DNA from: Chrysochromulina tobinii
Taxonomy: Eukaryota; Haptophyta; Prymnesiales; Chrysochromulinaceae
Reading direction: 5' to 3'
Length of the DNA: 31,672 bases
Assembly (NCBI GenBank): GCA_001275005.1
Contig: JWZX01001653.1
Span: forward strand, 1-31,672
The notes beneath the pieces were generated by a model. It saw only the letters and a program-made list of their open reading frames with translations. It ran no database searches and was not told where the DNA came from. Every line of letters begins with the position of its first letter. Positions within the stretch are counted from its first letter, which is position 1. The translations under genes were made by a program, and so were the position numbers. Below are positions 7,314-17,500 of this stretch, piece after piece.

Positions 7314-10300
7314 TCATTGGAAATGTAAGATGTAGCACGGGAGGATCTGCTTCGGGTTGTCAATGACGAGCTCCTGCCCGTAGCCGTTGGCGTCGGCTTG
7401 CAGCCGATGGCTGTTGAAGCCCGCTCGGAGCGGCTGGCCGTCCATCCGCTGAGTGACGTCGTACGTCTTGCCTGGTAGGACGCGGCAGAGGAGCATGTTG
7501 CTCCCGTAGCCGAGCGATGTGGCAGGGTACTCTGAAAAGTAGAAGCCGCGGCCCCACCACCCCGAGTCGGTCTGCGAGCCGATCCTCCTCGGATCAAAAT
7601 TGTGTTGGACGATGTTGTCGACCGACGCGCGCTCGCGTGTGGCGTGAAAGGCAAGCACCATGTTGGCCGGAATGTGGGCCCTCTCAAAGTCCTCGAGCTG
7701 CTGCTCAAACTGGCGGATGAGTGGCGGGTTGACAACGTATTCGACCCTGACCAGCCGCTTGCTCGCATGGCCGAGCTGCCGCAGCACATGCGACTCGCAG
7801 AGGCGAAAGTGTGCGTCGAGCACGTTCTTCGGGTCGAAGCTGCGCTGTGGGGTGAGCTCATGCCGCGCAAACTGCGCGCCCGGTTCAATTTGGCAGGCGC
7901 AATGCGCCACCCCTGCCGCGTACTTCAGCCTACGATTGTGCTCCCGCATGACCTGTTCATGAGCTTCACGCTCCCGCTTCTGCCGCTCGGCTTCTTCTCG
8001 CTCCCGTCGCAAGCGGCCCTGCTCTTCACGGCGCCTCTCCTCCTCTCGGCGTGCCTGCTCTTCCCGCGCCGCGCGCTCGCGCTGGCGGCCTGCGTCCGCC
8101 TCAAGCACCGCAGCCTCTGCTGCACCTTGCAGCCGGAGCAGATCCGTGTCCAATTGTCCTCGCTCACTGATACGCTGCTCCGCTGCATCCTTGGCCGCCA
8201 TCTCAAGTCGTGCACGCACTTCGGATTCGAGAAGTAGACACTCGAAAGCACGCCTCTCGAGCCTCTCGAGCGCGAACTCCGTCGGAAACACCAGGCCCAT
8301 GGCAAGCTCTCGATGACCGGGTGCAGGCCGAGGCTCTGCCTCAGGGCACCCGCCCCACTGCCTCAAGATATCGTTAGGACTTTGGGTTAGCCCTTGAACA
8401 GGCCGAGGCTCTGCCACAAGGCTGCCGCCCCACTGCCTCAAGAAATCGATAGTGTTAGGAATGAACCTTTGGGAGAGGTCTTGAAACGCTTGGATTAGCC
8501 CTTGAAGCCAATCGTGCTCAACGGGTGGCTGCAGCGAACCATATGGAGGAAGCCGAGGCGCAGGCTGCATGGCCACCCTCTCCTCTTCTTCCGCCCTCAG
8601 GGCAGCGATTTGAGCTTCCATCATTGCATCATCTTCTTCTTCTTCCCTCCTCAGAGCAGCGAGTTTAGCATCCATCATCGCATCATCTTCCTCTTCTTCC
8701 GCCCTCAGAGCTGCGAGTTGAGCATCCATCATCGCATCAAGAGGATGCAGAGCAACCGATGCAGCGCCTCCAGCGCATGGCAGCGCACCGTCGTCTGCAT
8801 GAGCGCGGCGGCCCATGAGTCGACGCCCTTGCTGCCGCAGCCACTGAAACTGCGCTTGGGAAGGCACATGATGAAGCGGCGGACGTCCTCGTTCACGTTC
8901 ACCAGCTTTGAGAGTAAGAGCTTGGCGGAGCTCGACGATTCCCCGTTCACGTTCACCAGCTCTGAGAGCAAGAGCTTGACGGAGCTCGACGATTTTCGCA
9001 CGAAGAGCGGCCACGTCAGCAGCATGTATAGCAGCATGATCTTGGCGGAGCTCCTCCTCTGCAGCCTGGGCCGCAATCTGCGCTCGTTCCACGTCCATCT
9101 GACGCGCCCGGGTCTCTTCTTTCGCTTTGAAGATCTTCGCACGAAGAGCGGCCATGTCAGCAGCATGAATAGCATTAAGTTGCTCCTCTTTCCAAGAGTG
9201 CTCTGCTTCGAGACGCTGTTTGACCTCGGCCTTGGCACGAGTAGTCTGCTGTTGCTCCCAAGGCTGCAGCTGCTCATTCAGTTGTTGCAAGTAACGGCGC
9301 TCACTCCCATCCACCACAGTGCGGCGCAATCTATTGGCGACGTCCTCGAAGCACTCCACACAGATAGGATGATTGCATTGAGGCTCAGAGACACTCTCGT
9401 TGTCGACCACGGCCTCCTCGTACGAGAATGCCGTGTGCGGCACGCATGTCACACAGAGAAGACGCGCACAGCGTTTGCACTGCCGAGGAGCAAAGGGTGG
9501 CGGTGCCGTCTGTCCACAGCATTCACAATGGCCTCGGATTGCTGTGTCTTGTCCGACCTTGAGCTCAGCCTCGGTGCACAGGCCGATAGCGAGTCCGTTC
9601 TCCAGAATGAGCGCGTCTTCAGCTCTGGGTGCGTAGCTCATGGCAGCAAAACGCCGCAACTGCTCCCGAATTGCATCTTGCCACTCTTGCAACTCGACTG
9701 ATGCGTTATGCGCATCAGCACGGAGGACGACTTTTTCAGCTTTTTCAGCGGGGAAGCTGCCACCCCACTGGTCTGAACTGGGAGTCTTCAGGGTCAACTG
9801 CACCAAGTCTCGAGTCAGCAGCACCTCTGTAAACGGACGGAAGCGAAACTGACCGAGCGGCTCGTTCATTGAATCATCCCTGTACCAGCTGAGCCGATCC
9901 TGGAACAGCACCATGTACCGCCACGGAGCATCCGTGTGGCGGTTGCAGATCATCAAGAAGCCCTCCTTGAGGTGTGACCGGGGTGAAGGAGCCAGTTGCA
10001 GAGGCTCCACCTCACCTAGACCACCTTGACAACCTTGCCCACGTTGACGCACTGACGCTTCACGGCGCTCACGCCAGCCGTTACCCACGCCATCGCCCCC
10101 ACCACCGCCGCCCGCCATACTCCCCTTCGCCCGAAAGGCACGGCGCCTCTCACGCGTCGCATGGGACTCACTTGAGGGAGCTGGGAACCGGGAGGGAGCT
10201 GGGAGGGAGCTGCCTCTAATGGCATCGCACACTGCACATCGACTTGCCGTGGGCTCGTTGAGAAACGTACATGCATCGCAGGCCCACGGGATTTCGCACA

Positions 10301-10655
10301 CTTCGCCATCACCAATGCGCGCACCTTCTACAGCCCGAGCGAACCGGTTGGGTGGGTGGCCTCGAGTGAACGTATCCTCGATGGCGGCAGTATCGGCGAC
10401 CGAGTCGGGCACCCATGAGCCATCGCTGGGCTCAAAGGAGCCCCAGATGGGGGGAGACTGAGTTGGAGCGAAGAGTCGGCGGCCGCCATCTGGAGCCCTT
10501 CGAACTGCGCCGCGGCCATCGTCGTCGCACATCTCGCAAGAGCGTGCGCTGGCGACATTTTTATACGTGCACTTCGAACAAACCCAGGGATGTGCTTGCC
10601 TTGCTTCTGCGCTGCTTCGTGCGCTTTGAACGTTATCGTCATCGTTGTCCGGCAT
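7314..10655 (-). CDS. PARP-family ADP-ribosyltransferase with zinc fingers, PH and FYVE-like domains
   Basis: 1,113 residues, ATG at 10655, no intron. Domains in order: two RanBP2-type zinc fingers (24-43, WVCSKC..C..C; 124-143, WACDAC..C..C); a PH domain (about 226-337, beginning LKEGFLMI and ending in an amphipathic helix with a Trp); a treble-clef finger with FYVE spacing (C377-x2-C380, C393-x2-C396, C401-x2-C404, C432-x2-C435) lacking the basic RRHHCR signature; a coiled coil with internal duplications, including three copies of an 18-residue acidic unit (DAMMDAQLAALRAEEEE); and a C-terminal PARP catalytic domain. There H1004 (LAFHAT), Y1050 (LGYG, after GRGFYFSEYP) and E1095 (GQELVID) fit the H-Y-E triad, so polymer formation is possible in principle. 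RanBP2 fingers bind ubiquitin or RNA, PH and FYVE domains bind phosphoinositides; a membrane-linked stress or trafficking role is inferred. Confidence 0.85.
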   Translation of the reverse strand: MPDNDDDNVQSARSSAEARQAHPWVCSKCTYKNVASARSCEMCDDDGRGAVRRAPDGGRRLFAPTQSPPIWGSFEPSDGSWVPDSVADTAAIEDTFTRGHPPNRFARAVEGARIGDGEVCEIPWACDACTFLNEPTASRCAVCDAIRGSSLPAPSRFPAPSSESHATRERRRAFRAKGSMAGGGGGGDGVGNGWRERREASVRQRGQGCQGGLGEVEPLQLAPSPRSHLKEGFLMICNRHTDAPWRYMVLFQDRLSWYRDDSMNEPLGQFRFRPFTEVLLTRDLVQLTLKTPSSDQWGGSFPAEKAEKVVLRADAHNASVELQEWQDAIREQLRRFAAMSYAPRAEDALILENGLAIGLCTEAELKVGQDTAIRGHCECCGQTAPPPFAPRQCKRCARLLCVTCVPHTAFSYEEAVVDNESVSEPQCNHPICVECFEDVANRLRRTVVDGSERRYLQQLNEQLQPWEQQQTTRAKAEVKQRLEAEHSWKEEQLNAIHAADMAALRAKIFKAKEETRARQMDVERAQIAAQAAEEELRQDHAAIHAADVAALRAKIVELRQALALRAGERERGIVELRQALTLKAGERERGRPPLHHVPSQAQFQWLRQQGRRLMGRRAHADDGALPCAGGAASVALHPLDAMMDAQLAALRAEEEEDDAMMDAKLAALRREEEEDDAMMEAQIAALRAEEEERVAMQPAPRLPPYGSLQPPVEHDWLQGLIQAFQDLSQRFIPNTIDFLRQWGGSLVAEPRPVQGLTQSPNDILRQWGGCPEAEPRPAPGHRELAMGLVFPTEFALERLERRAFECLLLESEVRARLEMAAKDAAEQRISERGQLDTDLLRLQGAAEAAVLEADAGRQRERAAREEQARREEERRREEQGRLRREREEAERQKREREAHEQVMREHNRRLKYAAGVAHCACQIEPGAQFARHELTPQRSFDPKNVLDAHFRLCESHVLRQLGHASKRLVRVEYVVNPPLIRQFEQQLEDFERAHIPANMVLAFHATRERASVDNIVQHNFDPRRIGSQTDSGWWGRGFYFSEYPATSLGYGSNMLLCRVLPGKTYDVTQRMDGQPLRAGFNSHRLQADANGYGQELVIDNPKQILPCYILHFQ

Positions 10656-10943
10656 GCTTGTACGGAACTTCGCGAGCTTTCAACTCCATGCGAGCGCGCG
10701 ACAACTTTCCGAGCGCGCGAAGAGTGGAACACTTTTTATTCCACACAGGGAGCCGAAAGGCTTCGGTCGGGGTCGCCAATTCAATGCATGCCCTATATAA
10801 CCACTACCGTGCTTAGAAATGTACCTACCGCCCACTGCCATGCGAACACCATGCACGAACACCAAGCGAAATGCCGGTCCATCGTGTCGAGTGAACATGT
10901 ACAGCAGCGTGCGCCGAGGCACGCTTGCAGACGCGCGTGCAAG
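10656..10943. promoter_or_regulatory. Upstream region of the PARP gene and 3' flank of the plastid-protein gene
   Basis: 288 bp. It contains an AATAAA on the minus strand near 10737-10742 (possible polyadenylation signal or AT-rich core element), a hairpin-like CCGAA-n-TTCGG near 10753-10766, and TATATAA on the plus strand at 10794-10800 (TTATATA on the PARP strand, ~140 bp before its ATG). Confidence 0.35.
10784..10838 (-). repeat. 3'-flank element, copy B (downstream of the plastid-protein gene)
   Basis: Second copy of the element at 7207-7257. On the minus strand it lies about 106 bp after the stop codon of the gene at 10944-11375, the same relation as copy A to the PARP gene. Confidence 0.55.
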
Positions 10944-11375
10944 CTAAGGCGCAATGATGGAGCGCCTCGCCTGCGTAGAGAGCAGCACAAGGTCTTCAGC
11001 CCGCATGTAGGAACCGCCGCTGCTCGCAGCCGCCTTCTTCTGCTTCTCATCAAACTCGAGGCGGTCTGCGGCGCTCTTCTTTGTGTACGATCCGCCGACG
11101 TAGCCGAGCTCGCCGGCTTCCTCGCGGTAGGGGCGCTTCTCCTCCAAAGCAGCCTGGATAGACGCATAGGCAGCACGCTCCTTGTCGATGCCCGTCGCTT
11201 CCCATTTCTGTTGGGCCTGGGCTGCTTGGGTCATGGCATACGAGGCTTCGGTCGCGCGTGGCGCCACGAGCCATGCAGCAGCAGGTGCGCCGAGCAGCAC
11301 CGCACGGCGGGAAATTATGCACGGAGCGGGCGCGAGGGCCATGGAAGCCACGATGAGGGCAGAAAACAGATCCAT
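10944..11375 (-). CDS. Nucleus-encoded thylakoid-lumen-targeted protein
   Basis: 143 residues, ATG at 11375. The N-terminus has a short hydrophobic signal (MDLFSALIVASMALAPAP) followed by a twin-arginine type lumen signal (SRRAVLLGAPAAAWLVAP) ending in an ARATEA-like cleavage site near residue 45. This bipartite arrangement is what secondary red plastids need: ER entry, plastid entry, then Tat export to the lumen. The mature part (~100 residues) is helical, rich in Ala, Lys and Glu, with two similar GGSY motifs (YVGGSYTKK and SSGGSYMRAE). Small extrinsic photosystem II subunits have this size and targeting, but I cannot assign one. It lies 211 bp downstream of the giant kinesin on the same strand. 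Targeting is well supported; function is open. Confidence 0.65.
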   Translation of the reverse strand: MDLFSALIVASMALAPAPCIISRRAVLLGAPAAAWLVAPRATEASYAMTQAAQAQQKWEATGIDKERAAYASIQAALEEKRPYREEAGELGYVGGSYTKKSAADRLEFDEKQKKAAASSGGSYMRAEDLVLLSTQARRSIIAP

Positions 11376-11586
11376 GCTGGGAACGAGAGCTCGGCTGGAT
11401 CGAAGTGCGCGATCCGAACTTTGCCGTAACCCGGCGCGCGCAGAATGACGAAACTGATTCGGTCATATTTGCTCGGCCCCTTTCAACGTGTCTTGTACAA
11501 CGTACCTGTACTCTACCAATATCTACACTAGCGACTGGCGGTACGGGTCCTATTCGTTTCACCTTTTTCATACATTTTGCAGCACA

Positions 11587-14500
11587 TCAGTCCCCTCGGC
11601 TCGCGTAGAGAGCGGGCGCCGACGGTGAGGCCACCAGGTCGGGTGACGCCGCCAGCCCGTTCGAAAGCCGACGCGCCCGTATCTCGGCTAATCGGCTCTG
11701 CAAGTCGCTGGTCTGCAAGCCGCTGGTGCCCGAGGAGGGCGTCGAGGAGCGCCACTCAGAACACGATGGCGGCGGGCTCGGTGCGGCTGGCGAGCGGATG
11801 AGCACCATCGCGGAGGCGCCAGCTGCGTGAGCCTCCTGCCGCAGCTTCCACTCCTCCCACGCGTGTTGGAATTCGTATGGCTCCGATGCCGAGTACGCAG
11901 AAAAGGGGGGCGACGTTGTCGTGGTTTGCGTCTGCGATCCCGGCGATCGGCTCGCGCGCCGATCGGGCGTCGTACCGAGCGTTGCACCCATCGGAGGCGG
12001 ATACACGTGGCGCGTCGTCGTGGGCGTGAGCTCGTGGCGCGCCGCACGGGCAGCAATGGCATCGAGCTCGAGTTGGAGATTTCGGTGGTGCTGGACGAGC
12101 CCCCTCAGGCTTCCCTCGGCCGCGCCGCTGCGCAGCGCGCCCGCGCCCCCCTCGCCCACCGAGCACTGCACACTCTTCGAGGCCTCGCTCTCAAACTTGG
12201 CGAGCTTCGCCTCGTGCAGCCGCGCCGTGCCGGGCGGAGGCGCCGTACCGGGCACTGCCACGAGGTGCTCTAAAAAGGCGGTCGCCTCGTTGACCATGCG
12301 TGACTGCTCATGCAGCCGCGCCCGCAGCTCCGTGTTCTCGTCGGCAAGCTGACGTGCCTGCTCATGCTGGCGTGCCCACAGCTCCGTGCTCTCCCTCGCT
12401 GCACTCGCCGCCTCCGCCTGTGCAAGCTGTGCGCCCACGCTCATCTCCTCGAGCTGCATCTGCGAGGTCATCAGAGGTCATCAGAGGTCATCAGAGGTCA
12501 TCAGAGGTCATCAGAGGTCATCAGAGGTCATCAGAGGTCATCAGAGGGCATCAGAGGGCATCAGAGGTCATCAGAGGTCATCAGCGGGCATCAGAGGGCA
12601 TCAGAGGGCATCAGAGGTCATCAGAGCTCATCAGAGGGCATCAGAGTTGCACCTGCGAGGCAGCATGCTGCCGACTCGCCTCCACTCGCAGGGCGTCGCG
12701 CTCCGTCAGCACGAGCCGCCGATCCGCCATCAGATGGGCATGCTCGGCGCGCAGCGTGCGCTGCTCGTCGATCTGGGCGCTGCATCTCGTCGATCTGGCG
12801 CATGCGAGATCGGAGCTCCGCCATGTGCTCATCACGCATCACGGCCACCGCGTGCTCTTGCTGCTGCTGCTGCTGCTCGAGCTCGCGCTGTACCGAGCGC
12901 TGCTGCTCCATCCAGTACGCCTGCGCACGCGACGCCTCGTCCGCCCTCGCCTCGGTCAAAGGCAGCAGCGCGGCCTGCCGCTCGGCGCGCTCGCACCGGC
13001 CGTGCAAGCTGCTCAGCTCCTCGCGCAGCTTGGCAATCGTCGCCTCGGCCGCCCCGTGCAGCTGCGCCTCCAGCCTGCCCAAGTCGGCGCGCCATCGTTT
13101 CGCCTCGCCCGCGAGCCGCTCGTTGTCGGCCTCGAGGCGCGTCGTCTCGCTCACCTGCTCCTGCAACTGCTCGCGCAGCTGTCGCTCGGAGAGCTTGGTC
13201 GCAGCGTACGCACGCTCGAGCGACGCTAGATGCGTGTCGCTCGACGCGCGCTGCTCCACGAGCGCCGTCTCGAGCGCGCGCACCCGCTCAGCCGCCTCCG
13301 ATAGCGCCGCCGCGTGCGTGGCCTCGACACGGGCAAGCGCCGACGCGTGCATGTGCTGCTGCCGCTCCGCCTCCGCCCGTGCGCCCTCCGACATCATCGC
13401 CGACGCGTGCATGTGCTGTTGCCGCTCCGCCTCCGCCCGTGCGCCCTCTGAGTCCGCACGGGCACGCTCAACGGCGACGTCGCGCTGTCTCTCGGCCTCG
13501 GCGCGCGCGTCGCGCTCGGCCTTCACGCTCGCCTCATGCGCGCTTCGCACTTTGGTCAGCGCCGCTGCGTGAGCCGCCTTGAGCTCCGCGATCGTGGCCT
13601 CGAGCGACCGCGTACGCTCGACGGCGCTGCCGTGGGCGTGCTGCAGCTCGCGTCGCAGCTCGTGCGTAGCTGCCTCGTGCGTCGCGCTCGCCGCGTCGAG
13701 AGCGTGCTGCAGCCGCGCAACCTCCGCCTGGCTCGAGGCAGGGGGCAAGGTGTTCATCAGGTGTTCATCAGGTGTTCATCAGGGCTCATCAGGGGAGATC
13801 AGGGCTCATCAGGGGAGATCGGGGGAGATCGCACCTGTAACGGCTCGAGTTGCTCGCGCGTGCGCCTTTGGTCCTCAGTACGCGCCCACACGACGCTCGC
13901 CTCGAGCGCCGCCATCGCCGCCACATGCTGCTGCGCGAGCACTTCGGCATCCGCCCGCGCGCGCGCCTCAACGGCCGCGCACGCGGATGACACCTCGAGC
14001 GCCGTGTCAGCGCGCGCCTCGGCTTGGCGAGATCGCAGCTCCGCCTCCCCCTCCGAGCGCGCCGTTTCGATCCGGTTTCGCTCGGATGCGACCGCCTCGA
14101 CGAGCTGCGCGGCGGCGGCGGCGGCGGCATGCTGCATCGCGGCTGCGTGGCGCATCGCCGCCGCCGACGCATCCGCGCTCACCTGCGAGGTCATCAGAGG
14201 TCATCAGAGGTCATCAGAGGTCATCAGAGGTCGTCAGAGGTCATCAGAGGGCATCAGCGGGCATCAGAGGTCATCAGAGGGCATCAGAGGGCTTCAGAGT
14301 TGCACCTGCGAAGTCATCATCGCCGCCGCCGATGCATACACACTCAAGCGCAATCAAGCGCAATCAAGCGCAATCAATCACAATCGAGCGCAATCAATCA
14401 CAATCAAGAAAATCAAGCGCAATCAAGCGCAATCAAGCGCACTCAAGCGCACTCAAGCGCAATCAAGCGCACTCACACGGCTCAGCTCGTGCCTCGCGAC

Positions 14501-17500
14501 CGTCAGCTCGTCGAGCGCCGTCCCGAGCGCCGCCTCCGCGTCCACACGCAGCCGACATTGGCGCTCCGAGTCCATGGCCGCCTCGACACGCGCCGTCTCG
14601 GTCGCGGCCTTGAGGGACACCTCGTGCTCGCGGCTCAGCTCGCGCCGCACCGCCTCAACGGCCGATTCGAGGTCGGAGCGTGCGACGGCGCGCAACGCGT
14701 GTGTTGCAGCCGCGAGCTCGGCCGCCGCCACCTCAGCCATGACACGCTGCTGCGCGTGGGCGTCCGCAAGACGACGCTCGAGGGCCGCCTCGCGCGCACG
14801 CGCCGCCGCCGCCGCCTGCATGAGCTGCGCCTGGTGCTCGTCGCGCTCGTCGACCTGCTGGCGAGCCTTGGCGAGCGCCGTCGCGAGCGCCGCCGCCTCG
14901 TCAACACGGCGCGTGATCTCCGCACCGAGCTCGCGCTCGGCACGGCGCGCGGCCTCCCGCTCGGCCCGCAACGTTTGCATCTGCCCTTGGGCCTCCGCGA
15001 GGGCACTCCGCACCTCCGCCGACGCATCGAGCACCGCCTGCGCATCCGCCCGCGCGTTCGCTTCCGCCACCTCGGCCGCCGCCGTAGCGTTCCGCTGATG
15101 CGCAAGATGTGCGTCGAACTCGGCCGTGAGCAGCGACGTCGTTCGCTGTACCAGCGCCGCCACGTGTGCGTCGCGCTCGGCCGTTAGCTCGGAGGCGGCG
15201 GCGTTGGCCTCGGCTTGCGCCTGCGACCGGGTAGCTGCGAGCGCCGCCTCGAGCGCTTCAGCCGCCTCCATGCGCGCCGCGCTGAGCGCCTCTCCGAGCC
15301 TCGCCTCACCTGCCGCCTTCTGCTCTGCAAGCGCGGCCTGTGCCCCAGCCATTGCTCTCTCCAACTTGTCGGCCTCGTCCGCCATCGTCGCGGCCACCGC
15401 CTCTGCGACGGCGGCGCCCACCGCCTCCGCCTCCGCCGCCTTGGCATCGCCCGCTTGAAGAGCGCTGTGATGAGCACGTTGCGCCGCCTTGAGGCCTTCG
15501 AGCGTCGCCTTCCACTTGGCCTCGACCCTGGCCTTGGCCTCTTCTTCTTCGGCTCTTCGGCCCTGCTCCTGCGCCGCGGCGAGCGCGCGCGCCTCCTGAA
15601 TGTCCCGTGATGCGCCCAGAGCCTCTTGGAGCTCCTCCACCTGTGCCTGCTTCGCCGCAAGCGTCGCCTGCCACCTGGCCTCCGAGATCTCAATCTTGAG
15701 ATCCGCGTCCTTCTCCGCCGCCTCGACCACCTGAGCCACGGCTGCTTCCAGAGCTGCCTTGAAAGCGGCCTCACCTTTCTCGGCAGCCTCCTTCAACGTC
15801 AGCTGCAGCTCCTCCACCTCGGCCCGCGAGGCCAGCGCCTCCGTCCGCGCTGCCTCCATCTCGGCCCGCGAGCTCGCGATCTCGACCCGAGATGCCTCCA
15901 TCTCTTCGGCCCGCGAAGCCAGCGCCTCCGCCCGCGCTGCCTCCACCTCGGCCCGCGAGGCCAGCGCCTCCGCCCGCGCTGCCTCCACCTCGGCCCGCGA
16001 GGCCAGCGCCTCCGCCCGCGCTGCCTCCACCTCGGCCCGCGAGCTCGCGATCTCGACCCGCGCTGCCTCCATCTCCTCGGCCCGCGAGGCCAACGCCTCC
16101 ACCCGCGCTGCCTCCACCGCCGCGCCCATCTCGGCCCTCTTGTGGGCGAGTGCGGCGCTATGCTCAGCTCGGAGCTGCGCATGCGTCCGTTCGACCTGCG
16201 CGCGCAGCCCATCGAGCTGCGCATGCATCTCGCGCGCCTCGGCCTCTGCCTTCAGGCCACGCGCCTCGGCGAGCGCGTGCTGTTGAGCGTAATCTCTCGA
16301 GAGATCAGACTCGGCGAGAGCATACTCTCTTGAGCTCTGGAGCTGCTGCTTCAACGCAGCCGACGCAGCCGCCGCCGCTTCAGCACGCTCTCGTTCGCTC
16401 TTGAGCTGCTCCTCCAACGCAGCCAACGCAGCCGCCGCCGCGGCCTCAGCACGCTCTCGTTCGCTCTTGAGCTGCTCCTCCAACGCAGCCGACGCAGCCG
16501 CCGCCGCGGCCTCAGCACGCTCTCGTTCGCTCTGGAGCTGCTGCTCCAACGCAGCCGACGCAGCCGCCGCCGCCTCAGCACGCTCTCGTTCGCTCTTGAG
16601 CTGCTGCTCCAACGCAGCCAACGCAGCTGCTGCCGCCTCAGCACGCTCTCGTTCGCTCTGGAGCTGATGCTCCAACGCAGCCGACGCAGCCGCCGCCGCC
16701 TCAGCACGCTCTCGTTCGCTCTTGAGCTGCTGCTCCAACGCAGCCAACGCAGCCGCCGCCGCGGCCTCAGCACGCTCTCGTTCGCTCTGGAGCTGCTGCT
16801 CCAACGCAGCCGATGCAGCTGCTGCCGCCTCAGCACGCTCTCGTTCGCTCTGGAGCTGCTGCTCCAACGCAGCCGATGCAGCCGCCGCCGTCGCCTCAGC
16901 ACGCTCTCGTTCGCGCTCGAGCTGTGCGAGCAGCGCTGCGGATTCTGCCCCGTGCGCAAGCCTGTCGGCCTTCAGCGCGGCCTCGGCCTCATGTCGCACT
17001 CTTGTGGCCTCGTGAAGTGCCGTGTTGTGCATCCCCTCGGACTGCTCGAGTTGGCGCACCGCCGCGTCGCGCGCCCGGTTGAACCGGAAGGCCATCAGGA
17101 TGCACCGAGCTGCACGGGCTTCGGAGCGCTCCCGTGCCGACTGCAGCAGCTGCTGCGCGGTGTCCAGATGCATCTGTAACGACTCAGCGAGCTCGGCAGC
17201 CGCCCGCGACGACGCCTCGATGGTGGCATTCTGTCTGGCCACGTTTTTGACGCGCTTGGCACGCCCCGCGAAGCGAAGAGACGAGAGCGTCTCGGTGACG
17301 TCAGCGCTCGCGGGCGAGATGCACACGACCAGGCTCGTCTTGCAATTCCCTCCGAACGACTCCTGCAGGATCCGCGTAAGCACAGAGTCGCGGAAGGGCA
17401 CGTGCGAGTTTTCACCTTGCTTGCTGCTCGTCAGCGCGGCGATCACATTGCCCAGAGCGAGCAGCGACGTGTTGATCTTCTGCGCCTCAGCCAGCGAGAT

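Noticed and set aside
7207-10838. Target-site duplication of a mobile unit carrying the PARP gene
   Set aside because: The copies are ~50 bp, diverged and placed at fixed positions after two stop codons; no terminal inverted repeats or transposase.
12471-12650. CRISPR-like array
   Set aside because: Units are 10 bp with no spacers, the context is eukaryotic, and the block has splice sites on both sides.
12300-13582. Long plus-strand frames (up to 420 codons) with RSSEVIRGHQ repeats
   Set aside because: They are antisense to the kinesin exons and read through the intron minisatellite; composition is that of a shadow frame.
14191-14300. Clustered C/D-box snoRNAs, because each unit contains TGATGA and CTGA
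   Set aside because: No guide-length spacing between boxes and no terminal stems; the 10-bp period explains the motif.
14305-14342. Micro-exon between the two arrays of kinesin intron 1
   Set aside because: The only AG before it puts the micro-exon and the next exon out of frame, so one 294-bp intron is simpler.
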